Source: Pseudomonas alloputida (lineage in GTDB: Bacteria; Pseudomonadota; Gammaproteobacteria; Pseudomonadales; Pseudomonadaceae). From it: a stretch of DNA of 64,000 bases. The stretch lies in NCBI RefSeq assembly GCF_021283545.2, contig NZ_CP128540.1:3817501-3881500 (forward strand), read 5' to 3'. The notes beneath the pieces were generated by a model. That model ran no database searches. It worked only from the letters and a program-made list of their open reading frames with translations, and was not told where the DNA came from. Shown one piece after another: positions 14,910 to 23,376 of the stretch. Numbering within the stretch: the stretch's first letter is position 1; every line of letters begins with the position of its first letter. The position numbers were made by a program, and so were the translations under genes.

Positions 14910-15725
14910 TCAGACCGCGGCCAATACCGCCTGGGCTTTCTCCAGCGCCATGCGCGCGCGCTGTTCGCCACTGACGCCTTGCTCCAGCAATTGCCGCGTG
15001 GGGATTTCCAGGCTCAGCGGCACGCTCGGCGGCAAGGCGTGTAACAGGCCAACCAGATCGGCATCGCCATCACCCGGGAAGCGTCGCTCGTTACGCGCCT
15101 GGCGCAGGATCTCGTCCATGTCGGCCGGTACCGGGCCAGCAACGTCACACAGTTGGGCATAGCGCATGCGCTTCGGCTTCAGTTGCGCCAGGTCGTCCAG
15201 CGAAGAGCCGGAGCGGTTGAAGTGGAAGGCATCCACCAGTACGCAGCCATTGGCGCGGTCGGCGTTGGCCACCACCCGCATGGCCTGACGCAGGTCACGT
15301 ACGTCGGTCCAGGGCATGAACTCCAGGTGAGGGTGAATGCCGTATTGCGCCGCCAGCTCGCACAATGCGGCAAAGCGTTCGGTCAGGCGCGCTTCGTCGG
15401 GGTCGTTGCCCGCTACCAGCAATTCAGTGCCACCCAGCTCGGCGCCCACCGCCAGGATCGCTTCGAAATCGGCCACACAGGTTGCCGGTTCAAGACGCAG
15501 GATCTCCAGGTCGAGCACCTTGATGCCCGTGTCGCGCAGGCGCGCCTGGGTTTGCCGACGCAGTTCGGCATCGGCAACCAACGGGAAATGCCGCTCCTGT
15601 TCGGTGGCTGGCACCAGCCGTAGGCCGACATGGCTGTAACCCGCTCGGGCGGCGACCTCGACCATGTCCGGTGGAGACAGCTCGAGCACCGTCAGGGCCG
15701 CGAGGGAAAAAATTCGATCAGTCAT
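14910..15725 (-). CDS. Sugar phosphate isomerase/epimerase-like TIM-barrel protein (AP endonuclease 2 family)
   Basis: 271 residues. The xylose-isomerase-like barrel is recognisable from SHVGLRLVPATE near the N-terminus, HLEFMPW in the middle, CVLVDAFHFNRSG and the late SLEIPTRQL strand. The Glu, Asp, His and Glu in these strands usually bind one divalent metal. Relatives include sugar epimerases and the 3-dehydroshikimate dehydratase AsbF; the latter would suit a cluster with an AroE-like dehydrogenase, but nothing in the sequence proves it. The Gfo/Idh/MocA gene lies 29 bp upstream in the same direction, so they form an operon. Confidence 0.8.
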   Translation of the reverse strand: MTDRIFSLAALTVLELSPPDMVEVAARAGYSHVGLRLVPATEQERHFPLVADAELRRQTQARLRDTGIKVLDLEILRLEPATCVADFEAILAVGAELGGTELLVAGNDPDEARLTERFAALCELAAQYGIHPHLEFMPWTDVRDLRQAMRVVANADRANGCVLVDAFHFNRSGSSLDDLAQLKPKRMRYAQLCDVAGPVPADMDEILRQARNERRFPGDGDADLVGLLHALPPSVPLSLEIPTRQLLEQGVSGEQRARMALEKAQAVLAAV

Positions 15726-15754
15726 TTATCATCACCAGCAATAGTAAGGTTGTA

Positions 15755-16807
15755 TCAGCCAATGTGCGCGGGCGCGCAAGCCCGACCGCTTTGGGCTGCC
15801 TGTCGTATCGCTTCGATCAGCGCCAGTGTGCGCCCCCCGTCGGCAGCGTCGATCAGCGGCGCCTGTTCACCCCGGGCAACACGCACAAAATGCTGCAATT
15901 GCAGGGTCAATGCCTCGCCGGCAGGGATGCTTTCCGAACTTTGCAACAGGGGCGTATGCCAGCCCGAGCCTGCCTCGGCGTAATGCCAGCGCTTGAGCTG
16001 GGGAATGCTCAGTGCACCTTGGGTACCGGCCAGCAGATAGCACGGCTGGCCATCCTGGCGCGGGTACACGGGGCTTTCGCCAGCGTCCAGCTCCCAGCTC
16101 CACGGTGCAGCCACCGCGTCAGACCCGGTCAGGCTGCCCAGGGCACCGTTGGCGAACTGCAGCAGCACCGCGGCGCTGTCTTCGTTGGCAAAACCGCGGA
16201 CATCGTTGCGGGTGAAGGCCTGCACCTGCACCACTTCGCCGCACAGGTAACGCAACAGGTCAAGGTCGTGGATCAGGTTGGTCAGCAAGAAACCGGCCCC
16301 TGGCTCGCGGCGCCAGGGCGTTTCGAAATAGCTGTCGGGCTTTTGCAGTTGCCACAGCGCGGTGACATTGATCAGACGGCCCAGTTTGCCTTCGTTGATC
16401 ACCTGGTGCGCCTTGGCGATCAGCGGATTGTGTCGGCGATGGTGCCCTACAAGCACCGGTACACCTCGGCGGCGTGAGGCTTCCACCAGTGCACGCACTT
16501 CATCCAGGTTCACGCCCACCGGTTTTTCCACCAGCACTGGCACCCCGGCCTCGACACAATCCAGGGCGGTGGCGACATGCAGGGTGTTGGGGTTGGCGAC
16601 GATCACTGCCTCGGGGCGCACCTGCTCCAGCATTTGCCGGTGGTCGGCAAAGCATGGCACACCGCACTCGGCAGCGAAGGCCTCGGCCTGCGGGCCGGGG
16701 TCGGCTACCGCACACAGTTGGGCTTGCGGCACATTGCGCAAGTGCTGGTAATGCTGCCGGCCCATGATGCCGGCGCCAATCAAGGCAATACGAAGGGGTG
16801 CGTTCAA
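15755..16807 (-). CDS. Gfo/Idh/MocA-family NAD(P)-dependent oxidoreductase
   Basis: 350 residues. The N-terminal Rossmann fold begins RIALIGAGIMGRQHYQHL. The family motif VEKPVGVNLDE, with the catalytic lysine of EKP, is at about residues 93-103, and a C-terminal beta-sheet domain follows. These enzymes oxidise or reduce hydroxyls on sugars, inositols and related rings. It is the first gene of a two-gene leftward operon with the TIM-barrel protein. Its upstream region carries GAAC-N3-GTTC palindromes also found in front of the third FAD dehydrogenase, implying control by the neighbouring IclR regulator. Confidence 0.88.
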   Translation of the reverse strand: MNAPLRIALIGAGIMGRQHYQHLRNVPQAQLCAVADPGPQAEAFAAECGVPCFADHRQMLEQVRPEAVIVANPNTLHVATALDCVEAGVPVLVEKPVGVNLDEVRALVEASRRRGVPVLVGHHRRHNPLIAKAHQVINEGKLGRLINVTALWQLQKPDSYFETPWRREPGAGFLLTNLIHDLDLLRYLCGEVVQVQAFTRNDVRGFANEDSAAVLLQFANGALGSLTGSDAVAAPWSWELDAGESPVYPRQDGQPCYLLAGTQGALSIPQLKRWHYAEAGSGWHTPLLQSSESIPAGEALTLQLQHFVRVARGEQAPLIDAADGGRTLALIEAIRQAAQSGRACAPAHIG

Positions 16808-16843
16808 CAGCCTGTCCTCTTGTCATTGTTGTTATGAAATTCT

Positions 16844-16889
16844 GAAACCGGGTTCCAAAATTCATACTCGACAATTTAGAACCAAGTTC
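16844..16889. promoter_or_regulatory. Candidate IclR sites in front of the Gfo/Idh/MocA operon
   Basis: GAAC-CAA-GTTC at 16879-16889 is a perfect 4-bp inverted repeat with 3-bp spacer. A weaker version, GAAACCGGGTTC, lies at 16844-16855. The same GAAC-N3-GTTC layout occurs at 17882-17892 before the FAD dehydrogenase on the other side of the IclR gene. Confidence 0.4.
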
Positions 16890-16945
16890 AGCTTTTCAGA
16901 AGAACGGGCGCAACAGACTGTGCGGTAATCGACCGGAATATTCCC

Positions 16946-17722
16946 TCAGGCAAACAGCTCGCTGGCGGGACTGGCCGCCGACAGCTCTTCTGCCGCCGAC
17001 AACAATAGCGGTGCCAGCGCTGCGAGGCGGCTCTGTGCCAGCCGCGCGCTGGGCCCGGCGATGCTCAGCACGCCAATCACCTCGTCACTTTGCGGGCGGC
17101 GCACCACTGCGGCCAGGGCTGAGGTGCCGATGGCGGAGGTTTCCTCGACCCAGGCATAACCACGCTCGCGGGCGCGGTGCAGGTAGGCGAGCAGCTCGTC
17201 GGTGGAACGTGGCGCGTTCGGGCCGAACTGGTCGGGGTCGGCAATACCTTGGCGCAACACCATCTGCAGCGCCTGCTCATCGTCCAGGCTGGCCAGCCAG
17301 GCGTGCCCGGAGGCGGTATAGAACAGCGGCGCGTCGCGCCCCATATCCGGGTCGTAGCGCAGCCCGGAGCGGGCCCCCTGAGACTTGGCGATCCAGGTTT
17401 GCCGGGCACCGTCGATTACCCCAAGGCGCACCAGTTCACCGCTGTCCTGGGCCAGGCGGTCAAGAATCGGCTGGATGATGTCGGCACCGCTGCTGGCCAG
17501 GTAACGAAAGCTCAGCGCTACCAACTTGGCCGACAGCTGATAGCGGCTGTTTTCCCGGTTCTGGCGCACGTAGCCCAGCCGCACCAGCTCCGTGAGCATG
17601 CGGTGGGCAGCGCTTTTGGGAATGTCCAGGCGCTCGGCCAGGGTTTGTAACGGCAGCCCTTGGGGTTCACCGGTAAGGCTTTCTACAAGACTGAAGGCGC
17701 GTTCGATCTGACTACCAGCCAT
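16946..17722 (-). CDS. IclR-family transcriptional regulator (second)
   Basis: 258 residues from the ATG at 17722 (MAGSQIERAFSLVESL); the frame stays open upstream, but this is where IclR homology begins. The HTH lies at about residues 25-50 (LAERLDIPKSAAHRMLTEL) and the effector domain contains LFYTASGHAWLASL. It is flanked by the Gfo/Idh/MocA operon and by the divergent FAD dehydrogenase gene; both have GAAC-N3-GTTC palindromes in their promoters. It probably represses one or both until the pathway compound is present. Confidence 0.88.
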   Translation of the reverse strand: MAGSQIERAFSLVESLTGEPQGLPLQTLAERLDIPKSAAHRMLTELVRLGYVRQNRENSRYQLSAKLVALSFRYLASSGADIIQPILDRLAQDSGELVRLGVIDGARQTWIAKSQGARSGLRYDPDMGRDAPLFYTASGHAWLASLDDEQALQMVLRQGIADPDQFGPNAPRSTDELLAYLHRARERGYAWVEETSAIGTSALAAVVRRPQSDEVIGVLSIAGPSARLAQSRLAALAPLLLSAAEELSAASPASELFA

Positions 17723-17881
17723 GTCACAGGTCCCTGATTTTTTTGCGAATTCTAGAAGATGATTCCACATCGTCGCTAGCCAGCGCAGCTCGGGCCACCC
17801 CGAATGTCCGATGATCGCCCAGTTCTTGCCTGACATGACCAACCTGACCTTGCAGGACCACCCGCTGCTGATAAGAATGTG

Positions 17882-17892
17882 GAACATTGTTC
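17882..17892. promoter_or_regulatory. Candidate IclR operator in front of the third FAD dehydrogenase
   Basis: GAAC-ATT-GTTC, a perfect inverted repeat, ends 24 bp before the ATG at 17917. A bound repressor here would overlap the promoter or leader. It matches the spacing of the repeat at 16879-16889. Confidence 0.4.
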
Positions 17893-17916
17893 TAATAAAA
17901 GCACAGGAAACCCGCA

Positions 17917-19629
17917 ATGCCTTCCGCTCCTCTCGAAACCGAATGCGATGTACTGGTCATAGGTTCTGGCGCCGCCGGGCTGGCGGCGGCCGTCACGGCT
18001 GCCTGGCATGGGCAGAAGGTGATCGTGGCGGAGAAAGAACCGGTGTTTGGCGGTGCCACCGCCTGGTCCGGCGGCTGGGCCTGGGTGCCACGCAACCCGC
18101 TGGCGCGCAGGGCCGGCATCGAGGAAGACATCGAACAGCCGCGGACTTATCTGCGCCATGAGCTGGGGGCAAACTACAATGCCGAGCGCGTCGATGCCTT
18201 CCTTGAGGCGTGCCCGCATATGGTGGCGTTTTTCGAGAAGTACACGGCGTTGCAGTTTGCCGACGGCAACGGCATCCCGGACATGCATGGCGATACGCCA
18301 GGCGCAGCCCTTGGCGGCCACCAGGTGATCGCCGCGCCCTACGATGCCCGCGAGGTTGGCGCCCTGCTGCCACGCTTGCGCAAGACCATGCGCGAAACCT
18401 CGTTCATGGGCATGCCGATCATGGCCGGTGCCGACCTTGCCGCCTTCCTCAACATGACCCGCTCGCCCAAAGCCCTGCTGCACGTGTGCAAGCGCTTTGG
18501 CCGCCACCTGTACCACCTGGCCCGCCATGGTCGGGCCATGCACCTGGTCAACGGTGTGGCACTGGTGGCGCGCCTGGCTAAATCGGCACAGGACCTGGGT
18601 GTGCACCTGCAAGCGTCGGCGCCGGCCAAACGCCTGCTGATCGAGGGTGGCCAGGTGCGCGGGGCGTGGGTCGCGACGCCACAGGGCGAGCAGCTGATCC
18701 GCGCCAAGGCCGTGGTGCTGGCGGCAGGCGGTTTCCCCAATGACAACGCCCGGCGCCAGCAACTGTTCCCGCGCGATGCCAGCGGCCACGACAACCTGGC
18801 GCTGCCGCCCAAGGGGTGTTCTGGCGATGGCCTGCGGCTGGGCGAGTCCGCCGGCGGCGTGGTTGCCACCGACCTGAAGTCGCCAGTGGCCTGGGCACCG
18901 GTTTCACAGGTGCCGTATCGCGACGGCAGCGTCGGCCACTTCCCGCACATTATCGAGCGCGGCAAACCGGGCGTTATCGGCGTGCTGGCCAACGGCAAGC
19001 GTTTCGTCAACGAAGCGCATGGCTATTACGACTATGTGTCGGCCATGGTCGCTGCAGTGCCGCAGGGCCAGGAGGTGTGCTCGTGGCTGGTTTGCGATCA
19101 TCGCTTCTTGCGCCGCTATGGCCTGGGGCATGCCCGCCCGGCACCGCTGCCGGTAGGGCCGCATGTGCGCAACGGCTACCTGAAACGCGGCGCTACGCTC
19201 GAGCAGCTCGCCCAGGCCTGCGGCATTGACCCGTCCGGGCTGCGCGCCACGGTCACTGACTTCAATACCCATGCCCGTAACGGCCAGGACCCGGCGTTTG
19301 GCCGCGGTTCCACGCCGTTCAACCGCAAGCAGGGTGACCCACAGCACAAGGGCCCTAACCCTTGCGTGGCGCCCATCGAGCACGGGCCGTTCTATGCGGT
19401 GAAAGTAAAGCCCGGCTGTTTTGGCACCTTTGCCGGGTTGCGCACCGACGGCAATGCCCGTGTACTGGATGAGGCGGGGCAACCGATTGCAGGCCTGTAT
19501 GCAGCAGGTACCGACATGGCCAGCGTGTTTGGTGGCTGGTACCCGTCGGGCGGCATCAACCTGGGGCCGGCGCTGACCTTTGGCTATGTCGCCGGGCGGC
19601 ACATTGCCGGGGTGCAGGGGTATGAGTGA
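17917..19629 (+). CDS. FAD-dependent dehydrogenase, ketosteroid dehydrogenase-like (paralogue 3)
   Basis: 570 residues with an AGGAAA ribosome site before the ATG. The FAD fold is CDVLVIGSGAAGLAAAVTAA, followed by EKEPVFGGATAWSGGWAW and, at the C-terminus, AAGTDMASVFGGWYPSGG. It is more like paralogue 2 (11506) than paralogue 1 (9426). It is transcribed alone, divergently from the second IclR regulator, and ends at a terminator at 19684. An alpha,beta-desaturation on a ring ketone or acid is the family reaction; the substrate is unknown. Confidence 0.87.
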   Translation: MPSAPLETECDVLVIGSGAAGLAAAVTAAWHGQKVIVAEKEPVFGGATAWSGGWAWVPRNPLARRAGIEEDIEQPRTYLRHELGANYNAERVDAFLEACPHMVAFFEKYTALQFADGNGIPDMHGDTPGAALGGHQVIAAPYDAREVGALLPRLRKTMRETSFMGMPIMAGADLAAFLNMTRSPKALLHVCKRFGRHLYHLARHGRAMHLVNGVALVARLAKSAQDLGVHLQASAPAKRLLIEGGQVRGAWVATPQGEQLIRAKAVVLAAGGFPNDNARRQQLFPRDASGHDNLALPPKGCSGDGLRLGESAGGVVATDLKSPVAWAPVSQVPYRDGSVGHFPHIIERGKPGVIGVLANGKRFVNEAHGYYDYVSAMVAAVPQGQEVCSWLVCDHRFLRRYGLGHARPAPLPVGPHVRNGYLKRGATLEQLAQACGIDPSGLRATVTDFNTHARNGQDPAFGRGSTPFNRKQGDPQHKGPNPCVAPIEHGPFYAVKVKPGCFGTFAGLRTDGNARVLDEAGQPIAGLYAAGTDMASVFGGWYPSGGINLGPALTFGYVAGRHIAGVQGYE

Positions 19630-19683
19630 GCTGACCCCCAATACCCGGGTGGTCGGCGCTCTGCAGGAGGACGCCGGGAAAGG

Positions 19684-19722
19684 CCGTGGCGCTTGAATCG
19701 AGCGCCACGCGGTCTGATTTTT
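19684..19722 (+). terminator. Intrinsic terminator between convergent genes
   Basis: A 9-bp stem CGTGGCGCT/AGCGCCACG with a 7-nt loop is followed by ATTTTT. It lies between the third FAD dehydrogenase gene and the convergent HD-GYP gene and could serve the rightward transcript. Confidence 0.65.
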
Positions 19723-19737
19723 CAGTGCTGTCACCCC

Positions 19738-22450
19738 TCAGTTCACAGGTCTCGCTGCGCTGCGCTCCTGAATTTGCGCCAGCCAGTAGGTCACATCCAC
19801 CTCGTCGATCTGCTCGGTGCGCAGGAAGCGCTCGGCATATTGGCGGTATACCCCGCTGCTGAGGAACAGCTGTAGCAGTTGCCCGTCGACGTGCCCCTCG
19901 CGGGCCATGGCCACCAGGATCTTCACCGATTCGGACAGCGTCTTCGGGGGTTTGTATGGCCGGTCTGCTGCCGTCAGTGCTTCGAAGATGTCGGCAATCG
20001 CCATCACTCGCTCGGCAATGCCCAGGTCCTGCCCGTCCAGACGGCGCGGATAGCCGCTGCCGTTCATCTTTTCGTGGTGGTTGCCGGCGATGTCGGGTAC
20101 CCGCTTGAGCTGACGCGGGAGCGGCAGTGCACTGAGCATGATGATGGTCTGCACGATGTGTTCGTTGATCTTGAAGCGTTCTTCGTCAGTCAGCGTGCCA
20201 CGGCGGATCGACAGGTTGTACAGCTCGCCGTAGTTGCTGGCGTGGCCTGGCAGATGCATGTCGAACCCCCAGATGTTACGCGGGTCGTCCTTCACCACCG
20301 GCGGCGTGCGGGTGCCCCAGGGCACGCAGTGCTCGGGGCGGTCGGCCAGCAATGGCTCCTCTGTCGGTAGTTCAGGCTGCGGCACGCCGACAAGGCGTTC
20401 CGCCTCGTCACGGGAGATGCCCAGGCGGTTATCGAAATGGCGCAGCCAGCGTCGCTTGCCGATCACCTGCAAGCGCTGGATATCGGTGTCCTGCATGAAC
20501 TCGCCGCCGATGTTGGCCTGGGCGACGAAAGCGAAGTCGTCCTGCAGCTCGGCCTGGCTTCGCTGCAGTGCGGCTTTCAGTACCTGCTGGTCGACGCCGC
20601 TGGCCAGGCCTTGCCAATAAGCCAGCTCCGCATCGCGCCACAGCACTTCGAAACGCATGCGTACTTCGTGGATGCGGTTGTACAGGGTCTCCAGCTTGGT
20701 CGCCTTGTCCACCACGTACTCGGGGCTGGTGACCTTGCCACAATCGTGCAGCCACGCTGCCACACGGAACTCGTACCGCTCTGCCTCGGTCATGCTGAAG
20801 CTGGCGAACGGACCGCTGTCGGCTGCCACTGCCTGATCCAGCAGCATCTGCGCCAGCTGAGGCACCCGCTCGCAGTGGCCACCGGTATAGGGGCTCTTGG
20901 CATCGATGGCGTCTGCCAGCAGCTTGATCATGGCGTCCAGCAGGCGTTGCTGGGCTTCGACCAACTGGCGGGTTTCGATGGCCACTGCAGCCACACCGGA
21001 CAGCTCCTCGACAAAGCGCCGAAATGCCTCGCCCACCCGCTCCTGCGCCTGCTCTTCGCCCATTTGCAGGACCAGGATGCCCAACAGTGCCTGGCTACGG
21101 TCATTCAGCACCACGGCCAGACTGCGTTCGTGCAGGCTGAGGGCCTGGGTCACTGTTGCAGCCAAGTGCTGCCGGGCGCTTTCATCCACTGCCAGCTCGC
21201 TTGGGTAGTGTTCACCGCGGCACGAGGCGGCCAGGCGCAGCAAAGCCTGTTCAGCGTCGTACAGGTAAACCCCGCCGGCGTCGCCTCCGGCAGCTTCTAC
21301 CAGATGGCTCAGCACGCCATCGAGCATGCGCTCCAGGTCTCGCTCGCGGCTGAGCGCAAGGGTAATCGCCTGAAAGTGGCGAATAGTACCGGACATGCGG
21401 CTCAGCACGCGGCTCAACTCGCGCACCTCGGAAACCCGCGAGTGCACGCCCACTTCACGGCTGAAATCAAAGCTGGCCAAGCCTTGAACCTGCTCGCGCA
21501 ACAGCCGCAGCGGGCGGCCAATGCGCCGGCCGAGCACACCGCCGAGCACCAGCAACACGGCCATCAGTGCCACGGTCCAGAGCAACTGCTCGAACAAGAC
21601 TTTGCGTGCCCCCACCAGCAGCTCGTGGCCTGGTACGGCAATCAGCACGTGCAAGTCGTGCCCGGCCAGGGTGGTCAGCTGCACACGAATGCCATACCAG
21701 GTCTGGCCGTCCACCTGATAAGGCTGAGGCTGGTTGCCCTTCGGCAGGTCAGCGTATAGCCGCGCCAGGCTGGGAGCGCCCAGCTCGGCGACACGCGACA
21801 GGCGCACGCCTTGCCCTTCGTGCACGATTGCCCGCTGCGGGTCCGGATAGGCCACAACGTTGCCCTGGTCATCGACCACCACGATCTCGGTACCCGGGGT
21901 CATGCGCAGGTCCTGAGTCTCGCTGGCCAGGTCGTTGACCGAGACATCCAGGCCGATCACGGCCCCACCGTCGACGCTACGTTGGGCCATGGTCAAGCCG
22001 ACCTCGCGGGTGGTGAAGAACACATAGGGGCGCGTCAGCACAGTAGAGGGTTGTACCGTGGCTTCAGCGAACCAGGGGCGCAGGCGTGGATCGTAGCGAT
22101 AGTCAGGTTTGGCCTGGGCCTGCAACAAGTTCAGCGCCCGATCTTAAAAGCGCCAGCCGATCCAGGCGCTGTGCCTGGGTGTGCACCGTCGTGTTGTGAG
22201 CCAGCAGGCGAATGCTGCTTTGCGCCGGCTCGATCAGGCGCCTGGCCCGCTCGTCGATCGTCTTGGCAACCTGCTGGGCGGCATCGCCAGCGGCGGCCAC
22301 GAGGGTTTGGCGAATTCCGCGGTAACCCTGCCAGGCCAGGGCGGCGCCGAGCAGCAGCATGCCCAGCACGACGGCCAGCGCCACCAGCCATTGCAGCGAG
22401 ATGCCACGCCCGGCTTTACCGGCAACACGGCCATTCGACACGCAGCCCAT
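19738..22450 (-). pseudogene. HD-GYP cyclic-di-GMP phosphodiesterase sensor, frameshifted near its N-terminus
   Basis: Two leftward frames together encode one sensor. The first (22450 to about 22145) gives a membrane anchor (LVALAVVLGMLLLGAALAW) and the start of a periplasmic domain. The second (to 19738) continues with YRYDPRLRPWF of a Cache-type sensor, a second membrane helix, HAMP, a GAF-like region, and an HD-GYP domain with GGHCERVPQ, WLHDCGK and HHEKMNGSGYP. Removing one base near 22144-22145 (the TCTTAAAAG tract) joins the frames as LALLDRALNLLQ. The second frame alone could start at TTG 22128 but would lack the anchor. The catalytic domain is intact. It is either a recent mutation, a phase-variable tract or a sequencing error. 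Confidence 0.75.
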
Positions 22451-22655
22451 TCCAGGTACTCCATGTGTGGCAGTTTGAAGGAGCAGCCAGAACGATCATG
22501 CAGGCCAGGGCCATTCGCAGGCAGCGTGACGGGCCAAATGGTGGCAAGCTGCCCTGGTCCATCTTGGCAGCAGTGTAGAGCGTACGTGGGCTTTCTGCCG
22601 GGATGGCAAAAAAGTTAACCTGGGCAGTAAAAGGCGCACAGCCGTTACATGAGGC

Positions 22656-23267
22656 TCAACCCCGCTGCTCCAGCATGACCAACGCCCCGACAATCAGCGC
22701 CTGCATGCCCTCAAGCAATTCCACTTCCATCTCCGATTCTTCGCCAGCCCGGTCGGCCTCCAGCAGCGGCTCGCGCCCCGACACCGTGTACACCGTATCG
22801 GCCACGGCAAAGCCATGGAACGCCACCGTCGACAACAACCAGCGCGCCTCTTCCAGGCTCAGGCCGTAGGCCTGGGCGATGTGCGCCTGGTGGTCATTGA
22901 TCTTGTCGATCATCGCTTCTGTCGCTGCCAGCCTGCGGATCACATAGGGCGTCAGACCCGGGTGGGCCTTGACGAATGCCTGTACCGACGTGGCAAAGCG
23001 CGTCAGGTAGGACTGCAACCCTTCTACACAATTCCCGTCTGCCCTAGGGATCTGCCAGCGCTGAAAGATCTCCTCGGCCACCAGACACTTGAGTGCTTCG
23101 ATGTTCGGCACATGCTTGTACAGCGCCATGTGGCTTACGCCCAACGCAGCGGCCACGCCAACGAACGTGAGGTTGGGCAAGCCGATGGCGATGCTCACGT
23201 CGGCAATCCGTTCACGGGTGATGGTGCGAGGGCGACCGCGTCCGGGGGTGCGTTGTGGTGGTTGCAT
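22656..23267 (-). CDS. TetR-family transcriptional regulator
   Basis: 203 residues from the ATG at 23267, preceded by GGAGGAA; an upstream in-frame start is less likely. The HTH spans about residues 15-60 (FVGVAAALGVSHMALYKHV). The rest is the usual all-helical ligand domain. It is divergent from the ABC/siderophore operon, and a perfect 8-bp inverted repeat lies in the shared promoter at 23324-23350. It is the probable local repressor of the transport operon, an unusual control for an iron-uptake-type locus, where Fur would be expected. Confidence 0.87.
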   Translation of the reverse strand: MQPPQRTPGRGRPRTITRERIADVSIAIGLPNLTFVGVAAALGVSHMALYKHVPNIEALKCLVAEEIFQRWQIPRADGNCVEGLQSYLTRFATSVQAFVKAHPGLTPYVIRRLAATEAMIDKINDHQAHIAQAYGLSLEEARWLLSTVAFHGFAVADTVYTVSGREPLLEADRAGEESEMEVELLEGMQALIVGALVMLEQRG

Positions 23268-23323
23268 CGGTTCCTCCAGGCTTTGTGAAGACAGTCTTGT
23301 AGCTGCCTTGTCGGGTTTTCGCA

Positions 23324-23350
23324 AATTAGTTTATAGTCATGCAACTAATT
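23324..23350. promoter_or_regulatory. Probable TetR operator
   Basis: AATTAGTT, 11 bp, AACTAATT: a perfect 8-bp inverted repeat in the 109-bp divergent spacer between the TetR gene and the first ABC gene. Its size and AT-rich character are typical of TetR operators. It ends 26 bp before the ABC gene start, so bound repressor would block that promoter. Confidence 0.6.
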
Positions 23351-23376
23351 AATTTGCAGCTTTCCAGGCCCGCTTC

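Noticed and set aside
13418..14971. 517-codon leftward frame opposite the MFS gene
   Set aside because: The forward frame has unambiguous MFS helices and motifs. The reverse product is His/Gln-rich without domains.
9426..19629. The three FAD dehydrogenase genes as an assembly duplication
   Set aside because: They differ in length (577, 562, 570 residues) and sequence throughout and have different neighbours, so they are true paralogues.
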